DNA from: Bradyrhizobium sp. in8p8
Lineage (GTDB): Bacteria; Pseudomonadota; Alphaproteobacteria; Rhizobiales; Xanthobacteraceae
Direction: 5' to 3'
NCBI RefSeq assembly: GCF_000426845.1
Contig: NZ_AUGD01000003.1
Span: 310,001 to 374,000 of the forward strand
DNA length: 64,000 nt
Below are positions 35,939 to 47,351 of this stretch, one piece after another. The number at the start of each line of letters is the position of its first letter. Position 1 is the first letter of the stretch. Under the pieces are notes generated by a model. The model ran no database searches and had not been told where the DNA came from. It was given only the letters and a program-made list of their open reading frames with translations. A program made the position numbers and the translations under genes.

Positions 35939-36880
35939 ATGAACTGGCTTACCAACGTGGTCCGGCCGAAGATCCGCAACATGCTGCGGCGGGAGACGCC
36001 GGAGAACCTGTGGATCAAGTGCCCGGATTCCGGACAGCTCGTGTTCTACAAGGACGTCGAGGCCAACCAGTTCGTCATTCCCGGCTCGAACTACCACATG
36101 CGCATGGGCGCGGTGGCGCGGTTGAAGTCGATCTTCGACAACGAGACCTGGTTCGATGTTGCGCTGCCTGAGGTCACGCCCGATCCGCTCAAGTTCCGTG
36201 ACGAGAAGAAGTATGTCGACCGCATCAAGGATGCGCGGGCGCGCACCAATCTCAACGATGCGGTCAAGATCGGCTACGGCAAGCTCGAAGGCGCAGCGGT
36301 CGTCGTCGCCGCGCAGGACTTCGACTTCATGGGCGGTTCGCTCGGCATGGCCGCGGGCGAAGCGATCGTGCGCGGAATGGAGCTCGCGGTCGAGAAGAAG
36401 TCGCCCTTCATCATGTTCGCTGCATCTGGCGGCGCGCGCATGCAGGAGGGCATCCTGTCGCTGATGCAAATGCCGCGCACCACGGTGGCGGTGCAGATGC
36501 TGCGAGAGGCAAAGCTGCCCTACATCGTCGTGCTGACCAATCCGACCACCGGTGGCGTCACCGCATCCTACGCGATGCTCGGCGATGTGCAGATCGCCGA
36601 GCCCGGCGCGCTGATCGGCTTTGCCGGTGCCCGCGTGATCGAGCAGACCATCCGCGAGAAGTTGCCCGAGGGTTTCCAGCGCGCCGAGTACCTGAAGGAG
36701 CACGGCATGGTCGACATGGTCGTGCATCGGCACGAATTGCGCCCCACCCTGGCGCGGCTATGCCGCCTGCTGACCAAGGCGCCGGCGCAGGACAGCGCAT
36801 CGAAGCCGGTGCAGCCGGTCGCTAGCCCGGCGCAGATCGTATCGGCTGCCGAGACGGCGCCGGCTGCGCCGCACGCGTGA
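35939..36880 (+). CDS. accD: Acetyl-CoA carboxylase carboxyltransferase beta subunit AccD
   Basis: A 313-residue subunit that, with AccA, transfers the carboxyl group from biotin to acetyl-CoA, the first step of fatty acid synthesis. [41 protein letters not shown] and [17 protein letters not shown] form the crotonase-type active site. Of the four zinc-ribbon cysteines of E. coli AccD only Cys28 remains; the others align with Ser31, Ile47 and Ser50, so no zinc site is expected. The stop overlaps folC by 4 bp; the start is 112 bp after trpA. Confidence 0.96.
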   Translation: MNWLTNVVRPKIRNMLRRETPENLWIKCPDSGQLVFYKDVEANQFVIPGSNYHMRMGAVARLKSIFDNETWFDVALPEVTPDPLKFRDEKKYVDRIKDARARTNLNDAVKIGYGKLEGAAVVVAAQDFDFMGGSLGMAAGEAIVRGMELAVEKKSPFIMFAASGGARMQEGILSLMQMPRTTVAVQMLREAKLPYIVVLTNPTTGGVTASYAMLGDVQIAEPGALIGFAGARVIEQTIREKLPEGFQRAEYLKEHGMVDMVVHRHELRPTLARLCRLLTKAPAQDSASKPVQPVASPAQIVSAAETAPAAPHA

Positions 36881-38220
36881 ACGCGTCCGCTGACAGCGGA
36901 AAGACACCGCTCCACGAATTGATCGCGCGGCTGTCTGCCCTGCATCAGAAACGCATCGATCTCGGGCTCGAGCGGATGCACCGCCTGCTCGAGCGGCTCG
37001 GCCACCCCGAACGTCAGCTGCCGCCGGTGATCCATATCGCCGGCACCAACGGCAAGGGCTCGACGCTCGCCTATCTGCGCGCGACGCTGGAGGCGGCTGG
37101 CCTGCGCGTCCACGCCTATACCTCGCCCTATCTCGTCCGCATCAACGAATGCTTCCGGCTCGGCCGCGTGGGCGGCGGTGTGCTCGTCGACGACGAGGCG
37201 CTGCGCGTCGCGCTGGAAGAGGTCGAACGGGTCAATGCCGGCGAGCCTGCGACATTGTTCGAGTTGAAGACGGCCGCCGCTTTCCTGCTGTTCGCGCAGA
37301 ACCCGGCAGACGTGGTGCTGCTCGAAGTCGGCCTCGGCGGCCGGCTCGATTCGACCAACGTGATCGATGCACCGGCCGCCTGCGTGATCACGCCCGTCAG
37401 CATGGACCACATGGACTTCCTCGGCGATACGCTCGCATCGATCGCCGGCGAGAAGGCCGCGATCATCAAGCGCGGCGTCCCCGTGGTTTGCGCCGAGCAG
37501 ATGCCGGAGGCAATGGAAGTGATCGAGGCGCAGGCGAAGCGCATGCGCGCGCCGCTGTTCGCCGCAAACGAGAGCTGGCACGTCAACGTCGAGCGCGGGC
37601 GTCTGGTTTATTCCGACGATCGCGGCTTGATGGATCTGCCGGCGCCGCGCCTGTTCGGCCGTCACCAATTCGCCAATGCCGGCCTTGCCATCGCAACGCT
37701 GCGTGCCGTTCCGGGCTTCAAGGTCAACCACGCAGCGTTCGAGGCCGGCATCGTCGGCGCCGAATGGCCGGCGCGGATGCAGCGCCTCGCCTCCGGCGAG
37801 CTGCTGTCCTGGGGCCCGCAGGGCTCGGAGATCTGGCTCGACGGCGGCCACAATGCCGAGGGCGGGCGCGTCGCGGCGGCGGCGCTCGGCGATCTCGAAG
37901 AGCGGGTGTCGCGGCCGCTGGTGGTCATCGCGGGCATGATGGCCAACAAGGACGCGAAGGGCTTTCTGGCCAACTTCGCCGGCCTCACCCGTCACATCAT
38001 CGCAGTGCCGATTCCCGATACCGAAAACGCGATGCCGGTCGACCGTCTGGCGGATGCCGCGCGCAGCCTCGGCATGCGCGTGGAGCCCGCGCCGGGAATC
38101 GAAGCGGCCCTGCGTGCATTGGCAAAGCTCGCCTACGAGGCGCCGCCGCGCATCCTGATCACCGGCTCGCTATATCTCGCCGGCCACGTGCTTGCGATCA
38201 ACGGCACGCCTCCTGCATGA
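36877..38220 (+). CDS. folC: Bifunctional folylpolyglutamate/dihydrofolate synthase FolC
   Basis: A 447-residue Mur-ligase-fold enzyme that adds glutamate to dihydropteroate and then to folates. The ATP loop is [29 protein letters not shown] and [28 protein letters not shown] are diagnostic; [15 protein letters not shown] is in the C-terminal domain. It begins with GTG overlapping the accD stop, so accD and folC form one unit with the trp genes upstream. Confidence 0.96.
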   Translation: MNASADSGKTPLHELIARLSALHQKRIDLGLERMHRLLERLGHPERQLPPVIHIAGTNGKGSTLAYLRATLEAAGLRVHAYTSPYLVRINECFRLGRVGGGVLVDDEALRVALEEVERVNAGEPATLFELKTAAAFLLFAQNPADVVLLEVGLGGRLDSTNVIDAPAACVITPVSMDHMDFLGDTLASIAGEKAAIIKRGVPVVCAEQMPEAMEVIEAQAKRMRAPLFAANESWHVNVERGRLVYSDDRGLMDLPAPRLFGRHQFANAGLAIATLRAVPGFKVNHAAFEAGIVGAEWPARMQRLASGELLSWGPQGSEIWLDGGHNAEGGRVAAAALGDLEERVSRPLVVIAGMMANKDAKGFLANFAGLTRHIIAVPIPDTENAMPVDRLADAARSLGMRVEPAPGIEAALRALAKLAYEAPPRILITGSLYLAGHVLAINGTPPA

Positions 38221-38230
38221 GCCTGCGCAG

Positions 38231-38307
38231 CCCGGATGGAGCGCAGCGCAATCCGGGTATCTTTCCACGACTGTCAAAATCCCGGACTGCGCTGCGCTCC
38301 ATCCGGG
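38231..38307. repeat. Dispersed palindrome, second copy of the CCCGGATGGAGCGCAGCG element
   Basis: CCCGGATGGAGCGCAGCGCA at the left is the inverted copy of TGCGCTGCGCTCCATCCGGG at the right, with an inner TCCGGG/CCCGGA pair. It fills the 103-bp gap between folC and the phosphoesterase gene. Confidence 0.75.
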
Positions 38308-38323
38308 GGTATGGTGCGTGCCC

Positions 38324-39064
38324 ATGCGTTTTGCTGCGATTGCCGACATCCACGGAAACTACCTCGCTCTGGAATCAGTCCTCGCGGACATCCGTGCTCA
38401 GGGCATCAGCGATATCGTCAACCTCGGAGACATGCTGAGCGGTCCGCTCGATGCGCGGCGAACCATCGAGATCCTCATGCAGCTCGACGCCGTGCACGTG
38501 CTCGGCAATCACGATCGCTATCTGATCGACCGCGTTCCGGAAAAGATGGGCTCGTGGGATCGTCCCGCCCATGCAGCGCTCGACGCCGCGCAGCTCGACT
38601 GGCTGCGCGCGCAGCCGATGACACGCGTGTTCCGCGATCGGGTGTTTCTCTGCCACGCAACACCCGAGCACGATGAGGTCTATTGGCTCGACACTGTGCA
38701 TCCCGACGGCGCGGTGGCGCTGTCGCCGCTCGATCGCATCGAGCAGTTTGCGGGAGGGATCACGCAGTCGCTCATCCTCTGCGCCCACACCCATCTCGCC
38801 CGCGCCGTCCGCCTGCGCGACGGCCGCGTGATCGTCAATCCCGGCAGCGTTGGCAGTCCCGGTTTTCGCGACAAGCATCCATTCCCGCATGTCGTCGAAG
38901 CCGGCACGCCGCACGCCCGCTATGCCGTCCTCGAACTTGTCGATGCAGCGTGGCAGGTGACGTTCCGCCATGTCGTGTATGATCACGAGGCGATGGCCGC
39001 GCTGGCGCGTCGCAACGGCCAGCCGGAATTGGCGAACGCGCTGGCGACGGGATGGATCAAGTAG
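38324..39064 (+). CDS. Metallophosphoesterase, YfcE/calcineurin-like family
   Basis: A 246-residue calcineurin-like phosphoesterase. The metal motifs are ADIHGNYLALESVL, VNLGDMLSGP, VLGNHDRYL, LCHATPEHDE and CAHTHLARAV, followed by VNPGSVGSPGFRDKHP, typical of the MJ0936/YfcE subgroup. These cleave phosphodiesters in vitro; physiological substrates are unknown. The ATG at 38324 begins MRFAAIADIHGN. It is convergent with the ligase gene 7 bp away. Confidence 0.9.
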   Translation: MRFAAIADIHGNYLALESVLADIRAQGISDIVNLGDMLSGPLDARRTIEILMQLDAVHVLGNHDRYLIDRVPEKMGSWDRPAHAALDAAQLDWLRAQPMTRVFRDRVFLCHATPEHDEVYWLDTVHPDGAVALSPLDRIEQFAGGITQSLILCAHTHLARAVRLRDGRVIVNPGSVGSPGFRDKHPFPHVVEAGTPHARYAVLELVDAAWQVTFRHVVYDHEAMAALARRNGQPELANALATGWIK

Positions 39065-39071
39065 CTGTTCA

Positions 39072-40136
39072 CTACGGACGCTTCAACAGCTTCATCGGAT
39101 CGGCCACCTTCTGCTTCAGCTGCTCGAACGTGCATTGTCGCGGCGCCTTGTCGGGACGCCAGCGCAGGATCGAGGTGCCGTGGCGAAACCGCTCGCCGCT
39201 GAAATGGTCGTAGCAGACCTCGAGCACGAGCTTCGGCTTCAGCGGGCACCATTTCGCCGAGCGCTCCGTCGACCAGCGGCTTGGTCCGCCCGGCGCGTTG
39301 CCGGTGAACCCGGGCTCGCCGATCAACGCTTCGAGCCGGTCGGTCAGGGCTGGTTTCGCCTCCGCCTTGATGGCCGAGGTAAAGCCGACATGGTGCAGCA
39401 AGCCGCCATCGTCGTAGAGCCCGAGCAGCAGGGAGCCGACCACCTTGCGTCCGGCGATCCTGTTCGTGGCGTAGCGGAAGCCGCCAATGACGCAATCGGC
39501 GCTGCGGAATTTCTTGATCTTCTGCATCCCGTCGCGATTTCCCGCCTGGTAGGGCAGGTCGGTGCGCTTGGCGATGATTCCATCGGAGCCGCCGCCGGAT
39601 TGTGCCAGCCATTTCCTGGCGGTGGCGTAACTCGCTGTCGCGGGAGACAGCCGGAAAATGCTGTCCTTGAGGTAGGATTCCGCAAAAGCGTCCAGGGCCG
39701 GCCGTCGCTCGCGCAGCGTCTTTTCAGCCAGCCCTTTGTCGCGGGCCGTCGCGAGCAGATCGAAGGCGAGATAGAGCGCCGGCGTCTCCACCGAGAGCCT
39801 CTTCACGCGGCTCGCAGCCGGATGAATCCGCTGCAGCAGCGCGTCGAAGGAAAAGCTTTTGCCGTGCGGCACCACGAGCTCGCCGTCGAGCGTGAAGTGG
39901 TCCGCCTTCAGCCCTGAGGCGGCGGCGACGACTTCCGGGAAGTAGCGTGCGAGGTCCTCGCCCGACTTCGAGCGCAGATCGACGTTGCCGCCGTTGCGCG
40001 ACAGCAGGCAGCGGAAGCCATCCCATTTCGGCTCGTACTGCCATTCCTTGCCGCGCGGGATTTCATCGACCGAGCGCGCCTCCATCGCAACGAGAGAGGC
40101 CGATCTTCGGGCGCGCTTCGCGGGTGGGGCTGGCAA
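39072..40136 (-). CDS. ATP-dependent DNA ligase (LigC/LigD-ligase type)
   Basis: A 354-residue ATP-dependent ligase with a nucleotidyltransferase and OB domain. The adenylated lysine is Lys37 in YEPKWDGFR; LDGELVV, LAFDLL, DGIIAKRTDLPY and KIKKFRSADCVIGGF are motifs III, IIIa, IV and V. It resembles the stand-alone LigC ligases that accompany Ku/LigD end joining in soil bacteria, but no ku gene is in view. It is convergent with the phosphoesterase and separated from trxA by a bidirectional terminator. Confidence 0.88.
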   Translation of the reverse strand: MPAPPAKRARRSASLVAMEARSVDEIPRGKEWQYEPKWDGFRCLLSRNGGNVDLRSKSGEDLARYFPEVVAAASGLKADHFTLDGELVVPHGKSFSFDALLQRIHPAASRVKRLSVETPALYLAFDLLATARDKGLAEKTLRERRPALDAFAESYLKDSIFRLSPATASYATARKWLAQSGGGSDGIIAKRTDLPYQAGNRDGMQKIKKFRSADCVIGGFRYATNRIAGRKVVGSLLLGLYDDGGLLHHVGFTSAIKAEAKPALTDRLEALIGEPGFTGNAPGGPSRWSTERSAKWCPLKPKLVLEVCYDHFSGERFRHGTSILRWRPDKAPRQCTFEQLKQKVADPMKLLKRP

Positions 40137-40177
40137 GGGCGGGACTCGTCATACGCTGAATACGCCCCATCAACGCA

Positions 40178-40203
40178 AAACGGCCGGCTTTGGCCGGCCG
40201 TTT
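40178..40203 (-). terminator. Terminator downstream of trxA
   Basis: AAACGGCCGGC (40178-40188) pairs perfectly with GCCGGCCGTTT (40193-40203), an 11-bp stem with a TTTG loop. It lies 23 bp beyond the trxA stop, with TTTTGCG after the stem on the minus strand and TTTCG on the plus strand. Confidence 0.85.
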
Positions 40204-40225
40204 CGAAAATAATCTTCGAGGTGGA

Positions 40226-40546
40226 TCAGACCGCGGAGGTGATCCACTGCTGCAGCTTCGCCTTCGGCGCAGCGCCCACCTGGCGGGAGGCCATCTCGCC
40301 GCCCTTGAAGATCATCAGGGTCGGGATCGACATCACGCCGTACTTGGACGCGGTCTTCGGGCTCTCATCGACGTTGAGCTTGACGATCTTCACCTTGTCG
40401 CCCATAGCGCCGGCGATCTCATCGAGGGCGGGCGCGATCATGCGGCAGGGGCCGCACCATTCGGCCCAGAAATCGACGACCACGGGGCCGTTCGCCTTGA
40501 GCACTTCGGTTTCGAAATCCGCGTCGGAAACCTTGCCAACGGCCAT
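40226..40546 (-). CDS. trxA: Thioredoxin TrxA
   Basis: A 106-residue cytosolic thioredoxin with the redox pair WCGPC (Cys31, Cys34), the [17 protein letters not shown] block and the cis-Pro loop in [15 protein letters not shown]. It reduces protein disulfides using NADPH via TrxB. It follows addA by 69 bp on the same strand. Confidence 0.97.
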   Translation of the reverse strand: MAVGKVSDADFETEVLKANGPVVVDFWAEWCGPCRMIAPALDEIAGAMGDKVKIVKLNVDESPKTASKYGVMSIPTLMIFKGGEMASRQVGAAPKAKLQQWITSAV

Positions 40547-40614
40547 TGGGAGTACCTCACTCGGTTGAAAGAAGCGGCGCGACCTGGAATCGCGCCCGGG
40601 ATCATGGATCCAAC

Positions 40615-43600
40615 CTATGAACGGCCTCTTGCCGGGTCAAGGAGGCTCACGCCGAGATGAAGGGATGCCAGCGCCGCGTCCAGCGCGGGGGCCGAAATCT
40701 CCATGTATTCAAGGGCCTCGGTCCAGAGCAGAACGGCCCTGATCGGGGTTTGGGGATAAAGCTGCGACAGCACCGCCCGGTACAGCGCAAGCTGGCGGAC
40801 GTAGGCCGGCGGCGCCTCGGCGGCGCTCCTTGGAGCCGCCTGGTTGGTCTTGAAGTCGACGATCAGCACCTCATCGGAGCGAACGACCAGCCGGTCGATC
40901 TGCCCCGATACCAAGGCCGGGGGGCGACCCGGTCGCTCCAGCCTGCCCGCGATGGCGACCTCCGCCCGGCTGCCGGGGCCGAAGACTGCGGCGAAACGCG
41001 GTTCAGCGATCAAGGCGAGCACCTTGTCGGCCAGCGCGGTGCGGTCGGCCTCCGGCCAGTCCGAGGCGTTGCGGGCCATGAAGCCGAGCGCGGCCTCGCG
41101 CCGGCGCGCGACGGCGATGTCGGGCAGGGATTGCAGCAGCCGGTGCACCAATGTGCCGCGCTGCAGCGCCAGTGCGCGCGACTGGATTGATTCGCCTGAT
41201 CTCACGCTGCGGCCTTCCTCGGCGGACTGGCCCGAGGGGCGCACGGGATCATCGTCGATGGTCTCGCGCGGAGCCGTTGTCCGCAGCCAGTCCGGCAACG
41301 CGATGGTCTGGTGCATTGATGGCGCGGGCGTGCCCAGCGCTGCGACATCCTCCGGCCGGGCGAATCGGGTCGCCTTGCCCAGCGGCGTCTCGATGACCTG
41401 CTTGTCCAGTCCCGAGCCGGCGAGCCCGGTGTTGACGAGATCGTACCAGCTCAGCTTGCGGACCGTCTTCATGTTGCCGGGCATGCAGCCGCCGACGATC
41501 AGCCGGTCGGCCGCGCGCGTCATCGCGACATAGAGCAGGCGGCGGTATTCGTCCTCGGTCTCCTCGAGCATCGCCTTGCGCGCCTCGGCGACCGGCTTGG
41601 GATCATCGGCCTTGCGCCCGGCCCAGACCACGACCTTGCCGCCATTGCCGCGCGGCACGTGGATCAGGCGCAGCCGCTGCGAATCCGCGGGCGAGGATGT
41701 GGTGTCGACCATGAACACGACGGACGCCTCCAGGCCCTTGGCGCCGTGCACGGTCATCACCCGCACCTCGTCGCGCGAGATCTCCATGTCGCGCTTCACC
41801 TCGGTGTCGGCCGAGCGCAGCCAGGCCATGAAGCCCTGCAGTGAGGCCGGCGCCTTGCGCTCGTAGTTCAGCGCGAGCTCCAGGAATTCGTCGAGCGCAT
41901 CATTGGCCTCGTGCCCGAGCCGGCGCAGGATGCGCGCGCGCCCGCCGTCCCCGCCGAGCAACCATGCATAGAACGCGAACGGCGTCTCCTCGCGGGCACG
42001 GATCTCGCAGGCTTCCAGGCGCCGCAACGCCGCGGCGAACTTCTCGCTTGTGCCCGCATGTTCGCCGAGCGCGCGGCGCAGCGAGCCTTTGCGGTCCCAG
42101 GCCAGCGTGAACAGGTCGTCGTCGTCGAGCCCGAACAGCGGGCTCTTCAGCGCAACCGCGAGCGCGAGGTCGTCCTGAGGCAACAGCAGCGCGTCGGCGA
42201 GGTTCATCAGGTCGATGATGGCGATATGCTCGGTGAGCTTGAGGCGGTCGGCGCCCGCGACCGGAACGCCAGCATGCTTCAACGCCTGGATCACGGCATC
42301 GAAGGCGTTGCCGCGCCGACGCACCAGGATCAGCATATCGCCATAGCGCAGCGGGCGGCGCTCGCCTTCGTGTCCCGTCAGCGTGCCGCTCTCGACCAGC
42401 CGCTTGATCTCGGTCATGATGCGGCGCGCGAGCTTGACTTCAGGGCTGGTGACCGCGACGCCGTCGAACGGCGCGCGCCAGCCCTCGATGTCCTGCCTCT
42501 CATCGGCCTCTGCGAGATCCCACAGCTCGATCACGCTCGGCCCTGCATCGGCTAGCGCATTGTGCAGGGGATGGCCGATGTCGACCGAATGGATGCTCTT
42601 GTAGATCTGGGGATCGCGGAAGACGTGATCCACTGAATGCAGGATCGTCGCGCCCGAACGGAACGAATAGGTGAAGGCGACCGGATCGAATTTTAGCCCG
42701 GCCGCCGTGAACCTGCGATGCAGCTCGCGCCGTCGCGCGTCGAATTCGTGGGGCGCGGCGCCCTGGAACGAGAAGATCGACTGCTTCTCATCGCCGACCG
42801 CGAAGATGGTGCGGTTCAACCCCTCGCGCGCGCCTTCGCCGGCCGTGAACTCCGAGATGATGTGCGCCACGATGTCCCATTGCCGCGGGCTCGTATCCTG
42901 GGCTTCGTCGATCAGGACGTGGTCGACGCCGCGATCGAGCTTGTAATGCACCCAGCCCGAGGCGACGCGGTTCAGCATCGCCAGCGTCTTGTCGATCAGA
43001 TCGTCATAGTCGAGCAGCCCGCGCTCCTGCTTCTCGCGGCGGTAGTTCGCGGCAGCGGCGGTCGCGATATGCAGCAGGGCCGCGGTACGGTCGCGCATGG
43101 TTACCGCGCGGCGCTTCTCGATCAATCCTGCAAGGCGCTGGACTTCCGCTTCGAACAGGCGCGCGACGGACGGGTTGTGGTCGCAAAGCTTCTTCGTCAG
43201 CACCGCTTTGCGCGGGAGTTTCTCGTCGGTGAGGAAGACGCAGAGATAGGCATCGACCTGAGCGCTGCCGGAAAAGACCTTTGCCTCGCGCAGCCGGGCA
43301 GCCTGGTCATTGTCCGACTTGCTGCCGTCTTCCAGCGCAGCGGCGATGTCGTCCCAGCGCGATCGGGGCAGGAACGGGCCGTCGAGAATCTCTGTCTCGA
43401 CGTCCTCGATGCGATCGCCGCTGTCGGCACCCAGGACGGCTGCCATTTGCGCCGCCGCGGCCTCTGCGTTACCAGCCTCGTCGGTCCAGGCCATGAAATG
43501 ATCGCGGCTGAGACACGCTTCCCGCACGACCTCCTTGAAGGTGACATCCGCGGCGCTCGCCATCGCCGTCAGCAGCGCGCGGCCGGTGACGCTATCAGGG

Positions 43601-44124
43601 GCGCGTGCGGCCTCCAGCAGCACCTTCAGATTGGCGCGTTCCATCATGTCGGTCTGGTCGCGTTCGTCGATCACGGCAAAGCGCGCCGGCACGTTGGCCT
43701 CGAACGGAAATTGCTGGAGCAGGCGCGTGCACAGGGCGTGGATGGTCTGCACCTTCAGCCCGCCCGGCGTCTCCAGCGCGCAGGCGAACAGCTTTCGCGC
43801 ATCGCGCCGCAGTTTTGCGCTCGGGTGGGGGATGCCGACGGCTCGGATTGCCGCATCGAGCGCGGAATCGTCCAGCGTCACCCAATGCCCGAGCGTGGTG
43901 AACACGCGCTCGGCCATGTTGGCGGCGGCGGCCTTGGTGAAGGTGATGCAGAGGATCTTTTCCGGCGGTACGCCCGACAGCAGCAGGCGGATCACGCGCT
44001 GCACCAGCACATGGGTCTTGCCCGAGCCGGCATTGGCCGACACGAAAGCCGAGGCGGTCGGATCCGACGCGCGCGCCTGCCGCGCACGCACCTCGTCCGG
44101 GATGGGTCGGGGCGCCTTCACCAT
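40615..44124 (-). CDS. addA: Double-strand-break repair helicase-nuclease AddA
   Basis: An 1169-residue UvrD-type helicase with a C-terminal nuclease. Walker A is [17 protein letters not shown]; motif Ia is [32 protein letters not shown] is the Walker [21 protein letters not shown] and [19 protein letters not shown] are motifs V and VI. The nuclease site is near [10 protein letters not shown]. With AddB it resects DNA ends for RecA loading, replacing RecBCD. The ATG at 44124 overlaps the addB stop by 7 bp. Confidence 0.96.
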   Translation of the reverse strand: MVKAPRPIPDEVRARQARASDPTASAFVSANAGSGKTHVLVQRVIRLLLSGVPPEKILCITFTKAAAANMAERVFTTLGHWVTLDDSALDAAIRAVGIPHPSAKLRRDARKLFACALETPGGLKVQTIHALCTRLLQQFPFEANVPARFAVIDERDQTDMMERANLKVLLEAARAPDSVTGRALLTAMASAADVTFKEVVREACLSRDHFMAWTDEAGNAEAAAAQMAAVLGADSGDRIEDVETEILDGPFLPRSRWDDIAAALEDGSKSDNDQAARLREAKVFSGSAQVDAYLCVFLTDEKLPRKAVLTKKLCDHNPSVARLFEAEVQRLAGLIEKRRAVTMRDRTAALLHIATAAAANYRREKQERGLLDYDDLIDKTLAMLNRVASGWVHYKLDRGVDHVLIDEAQDTSPRQWDIVAHIISEFTAGEGAREGLNRTIFAVGDEKQSIFSFQGAAPHEFDARRRELHRRFTAAGLKFDPVAFTYSFRSGATILHSVDHVFRDPQIYKSIHSVDIGHPLHNALADAGPSVIELWDLAEADERQDIEGWRAPFDGVAVTSPEVKLARRIMTEIKRLVESGTLTGHEGERRPLRYGDMLILVRRRGNAFDAVIQALKHAGVPVAGADRLKLTEHIAIIDLMNLADALLLPQDDLALAVALKSPLFGLDDDDLFTLAWDRKGSLRRALGEHAGTSEKFAAALRRLEACEIRAREETPFAFYAWLLGGDGGRARILRRLGHEANDALDEFLELALNYERKAPASLQGFMAWLRSADTEVKRDMEISRDEVRVMTVHGAKGLEASVVFMVDTTSSPADSQRLRLIHVPRGNGGKVVVWAGRKADDPKPVAEARKAMLEETEDEYRRLLYVAMTRAADRLIVGGCMPGNMKTVRKLSWYDLVNTGLAGSGLDKQVIETPLGKATRFARPEDVAALGTPAPSMHQTIALPDWLRTTAPRETIDDDPVRPSGQSAEEGRSVRSGESIQSRALALQRGTLVHRLLQSLPDIAVARRREAALGFMARNASDWPEADRTALADKVLALIAEPRFAAVFGPGSRAEVAIAGRLERPGRPPALVSGQIDRLVVRSDEVLIVDFKTNQAAPRSAAEAPPAYVRQLALYRAVLSQLYPQTPIRAVLLWTEALEYMEISAPALDAALASLHLGVSLLDPARGRS

Positions 44125-47100
44125 TCCTCGATCCCCAATCCGCCGGCCGCCGACCACTCCTTGATGCGGGCGAGGTCGTCATAGGTGCCGTAGCGGTTCG
44201 TCCACATCGGCAGGTTCAGCGAGGTATAGGGTTGGCTCTCGTCCTCGAAGGCGCGGACCAGCGCTTCCAGCTTGGCCCGCGCTTCGGCGGCGGCCGTATC
44301 CGGGGGGATCGGCTCGTCACCTTTATTTATCTTGAGCTGGACGATCCGCTCTTCGCCCGGCGGATTGTTGCCGCTGAGACGGACATAGACGAGCTGACTT
44401 ACCGATGAACCGGCGTCGATATCAGGGAAACCGCCTTCGCGCAGGATTGCAGCCTCCAACGTCAATTGCGGCGACAGCCCCACGCGAACCTGCTTGTCGC
44501 TTGGTGGCTGTCCGGTTTTGTAGTCGAGGATGGCATAGGAGCCACCCTTCCGCCGCTCGATGCGGTCGGCGACGGCAGAAAGGCGGAAGCTGCGGTTATT
44601 GTCGAGCGCGATCGAGATCTCGCCGCGTGTCTCAGCCGCGATGGTCTCGATCGCATCGCGCCGCGCGGTCTCCCATTCGCCGAACCAGCGCGCGATGCGC
44701 TGGAAGCGCGGCCACCATAGCGCCCGTGCCTCGGGGCGCTCCATCAGCGGCATAAAGTGCTTCTCGCCGATGGCGCGCAGCACACGGGCGGGATCGTCGG
44801 GCAAACGCCCGGCATAAGTCTTGGTGAACTCGCCAAGAGCCTCGTGGATGGCGGAACCGCGATCGGCGGCCGAGAGCGGCATGTCGACAGGATCGAGCGC
44901 AGCGAGACGCAAGATGAACTTTGCGTAGATCGTGTAGGGATCGCGCAGCCAGTCCTCGACCGCGGTGACCGACATGCTTGTCGGCCGCGTTGCGCGTGGT
45001 GGCCGCGGCTCGGGTTGCTTGATCGGCTCGACCTTGGCGGGCTGGTCCAGCGCGGTGGCGAACTGCACGTATTTCTCGCCGGCGCGAATGGCCGCCATCC
45101 AGAGGTCGTCGCCTGCCACCGCTTCCAGCCGGTGCAGGAAGCGCGAAGCCACGGCCGGTGCGCCGCCGGCCTTGGCGGAATGGGTGAGGATCACCTCGTC
45201 GCCGCCGAGCAACTGCGCGAAATCATGCGCGGACAGGCCGATGCGGCGCTCCGGCAGGTCGAGCCCCAGTTCGTGCCGCATCGGCCGGCTGAGCCAGGGA
45301 TCGATGCGCGGGGCCGGCGGCCAGACACCTTCGATCAGGCCACCGATGATGATGCGGTCGGCCTGCATCAGGCGGGATTCCAGCGGGCCGTAGATCTGCA
45401 AGCGCGCGCCCGGTCTGTCGCGCCGGCGCACCGCGCGGTCGCTGAACGCCGTCTGGAAGACGTCGGGGTAATCGGGCAGCGGCACCATCAATCCGCTGGT
45501 CGTGCCCCCGCGCAGGAGGTCGTCGAAGGCATTCGCGAGTGCGAGACCATCGCGATGCTCGAAGGCGAAAGGAATCCCCTGCTCGTCGCGGGACAGCTCG
45601 ATCATGACCTCGCGATGCCGATGCGCAATCTCGGCGAAGTCGTATGATCTCGATGAGGGGAGGCTCTCGACCGGCGCCAGCGCCTTCTGCAAGACCTCGA
45701 TGAGCGCCTGGATGCGATCAAGATCCTCCGCCTTGAGGCGCGCGCGTGGCTCGGCCTTATGCAGCGCGGACATCTCGCTGCGCCACAGCTTTGCCAGCTC
45801 CTCGCCAAAGCGACGGAATTCGCGCAGGAGGCCTGCGGTGCCCGCGGGTGGGCGCGTGCCGCGCAACAGCGCGAGCTCGATTCCCTCGATCGCCGCCTTC
45901 CATGCGCCGGGCGCGCGGCCGAGCCGGCACAGCGGATGCTTCAGCATCGCCAACAGTGTCGGCGGCTCCAGGCCCTTGGTCGCGGCCTCCGCAGCGAGGC
46001 GAGCAAAGACGCCGGCCGACGTTTCCATCAACACATCGCCGCCGGAATCATCGAAAGCGAGATCCCATCGGGTGAGCGCCGCCATCACCCGCCGCGCCAA
46101 TGCGCGATCCGGCGTCACCAGCGCCGCCGATTTGTCGAGATGGCGCGCCTCGCGCATGGCGATGGCGATGGCGAGCGCCTCCATCTCGGGGTTGGGGGCT
46201 TCGACGACCGCAAGGTTCGTCATGCCGGCGGCGATCCTCGCGGCGACATCAGGCTGCTTCAGCCGGTCGTGCCAGACCTCCGTCTTGGCCGACGGTCGCA
46301 TCGATTCCGAGGCGAGCAGATCGCGGCCACCTTTGGCCGGCGGCTGAAGAATCTCGACATCGCTGCGCTTGATGCCGAAGCGATCCAGCAGTGCATGCAT
46401 GGCGTATTGCGGATGGTTTGAGGCCGGATGCTCCGCGAATTTGCCGAGCGCATCGCGCACGCCGCCGATGCTGCGCCAGGCATCGTCGTCGAGATCGGTG
46501 TCGAGCCCCGGCAGCACCACCGCTCCATGCGGCAGCGATGCGACCGCGTGGAGGAATTTCGCGGTGGCGGGCATCGAGCCGGTCGAACCCGCCGCGATCA
46601 CCGGTCCGTTCGGATGCGCGGTCAGGCGCCGGGCTTCGGCCGCGATCAGGAGATCGCGCCGCGCCGCCGGCTCGATCCGGTTGATCTCGGCGAGATGACT
46701 GGGCCAGGCGATCCGCGCGATCCGCAGAAACTCGAGCGAGTGCTGCCAATAACGATCGAGGTTGTCGGGCACGAGCCCATCGAGCGTGCTCCAGTCGACG
46801 CCGCGCGTGACCATGTCGTCGATCAGGCGCGCGAGATCTCCGGCCAGCGCAAGCGTCGATGCAGGACCGCCGACGACCAATGGGGACAGCACCGGGCCCT
46901 TGGCCCAGGCCGCGACCAGCTGCGCCAGCGTCAGCCGGCGTTCGAGCTCGCCGAGCCGCGGCGGAATGTCCAGCGGCGTCGCGCCGGAGAACCGCTCGCC
47001 TTCATCGGCGAAGGCGAGCTCGTCCTCGTCGATGTCGCCGAGCGCGACGATGCGCGGCAGCACGACGGCGTCTGCCTTCATCTCGTCGAGAAAGATCTCG

Positions 47101-47264
47101 CGGACGACGCGCATTGCGCGTCGCGTCGGCAGGTACAGCGTGGCATCCGCCAGCCGCGCAGGTTCATTGCGGGCCTGAAAGCCCTCGACCAGCCGGCCGT
47201 CGAGCAGGGCCGAGACGACCGTGCGCAGGAACGGAACTGAGATGGGGACGCTGAAAACGCGCAT
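44118..47264 (-). CDS. addB: Double-strand-break repair protein AddB
   Basis: A 1048-residue partner of AddA of the alphaproteobacterial type. It has a helicase-like N-terminal half lacking an obvious ATP motif (LYLPTRRAMRVVREIFL) and a C-terminal RecB-family nuclease domain, with GSAIHEALGEF and YAILDYKTGQPPSDKQVRVGLSPQL, whose D-x(n)-D-x-K pattern supplies the metal site. The conserved cysteines of the Bacillus AddB iron-sulfur cluster are not evident. It lies 175 bp downstream of murU. Confidence 0.95.
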   Translation of the reverse strand: MRVFSVPISVPFLRTVVSALLDGRLVEGFQARNEPARLADATLYLPTRRAMRVVREIFLDEMKADAVVLPRIVALGDIDEDELAFADEGERFSGATPLDIPPRLGELERRLTLAQLVAAWAKGPVLSPLVVGGPASTLALAGDLARLIDDMVTRGVDWSTLDGLVPDNLDRYWQHSLEFLRIARIAWPSHLAEINRIEPAARRDLLIAAEARRLTAHPNGPVIAAGSTGSMPATAKFLHAVASLPHGAVVLPGLDTDLDDDAWRSIGGVRDALGKFAEHPASNHPQYAMHALLDRFGIKRSDVEILQPPAKGGRDLLASESMRPSAKTEVWHDRLKQPDVAARIAAGMTNLAVVEAPNPEMEALAIAIAMREARHLDKSAALVTPDRALARRVMAALTRWDLAFDDSGGDVLMETSAGVFARLAAEAATKGLEPPTLLAMLKHPLCRLGRAPGAWKAAIEGIELALLRGTRPPAGTAGLLREFRRFGEELAKLWRSEMSALHKAEPRARLKAEDLDRIQALIEVLQKALAPVESLPSSRSYDFAEIAHRHREVMIELSRDEQGIPFAFEHRDGLALANAFDDLLRGGTTSGLMVPLPDYPDVFQTAFSDRAVRRRDRPGARLQIYGPLESRLMQADRIIIGGLIEGVWPPAPRIDPWLSRPMRHELGLDLPERRIGLSAHDFAQLLGGDEVILTHSAKAGGAPAVASRFLHRLEAVAGDDLWMAAIRAGEKYVQFATALDQPAKVEPIKQPEPRPPRATRPTSMSVTAVEDWLRDPYTIYAKFILRLAALDPVDMPLSAADRGSAIHEALGEFTKTYAGRLPDDPARVLRAIGEKHFMPLMERPEARALWWPRFQRIARWFGEWETARRDAIETIAAETRGEISIALDNNRSFRLSAVADRIERRKGGSYAILDYKTGQPPSDKQVRVGLSPQLTLEAAILREGGFPDIDAGSSVSQLVYVRLSGNNPPGEERIVQLKINKGDEPIPPDTAAAEARAKLEALVRAFEDESQPYTSLNLPMWTNRYGTYDDLARIKEWSAAGGLGIEEW

Positions 47265-47351
47265 GGACTGCCTGATTCGAAGGATCAGGCAATATAAGCA
47301 GGCGAGGTCGAATGGTCATGGGTGCGGGAGGAATCGTCCCCACTCTCCTGT

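Noticed and set aside
36568..37995. Long minus-strand ORF opposite accD-folC, and similar long antisense ORFs elsewhere
   Set aside because: They are mirror frames of strongly conserved genes in very GC-rich DNA, with Arg/Asp/His-rich composition and no domains.
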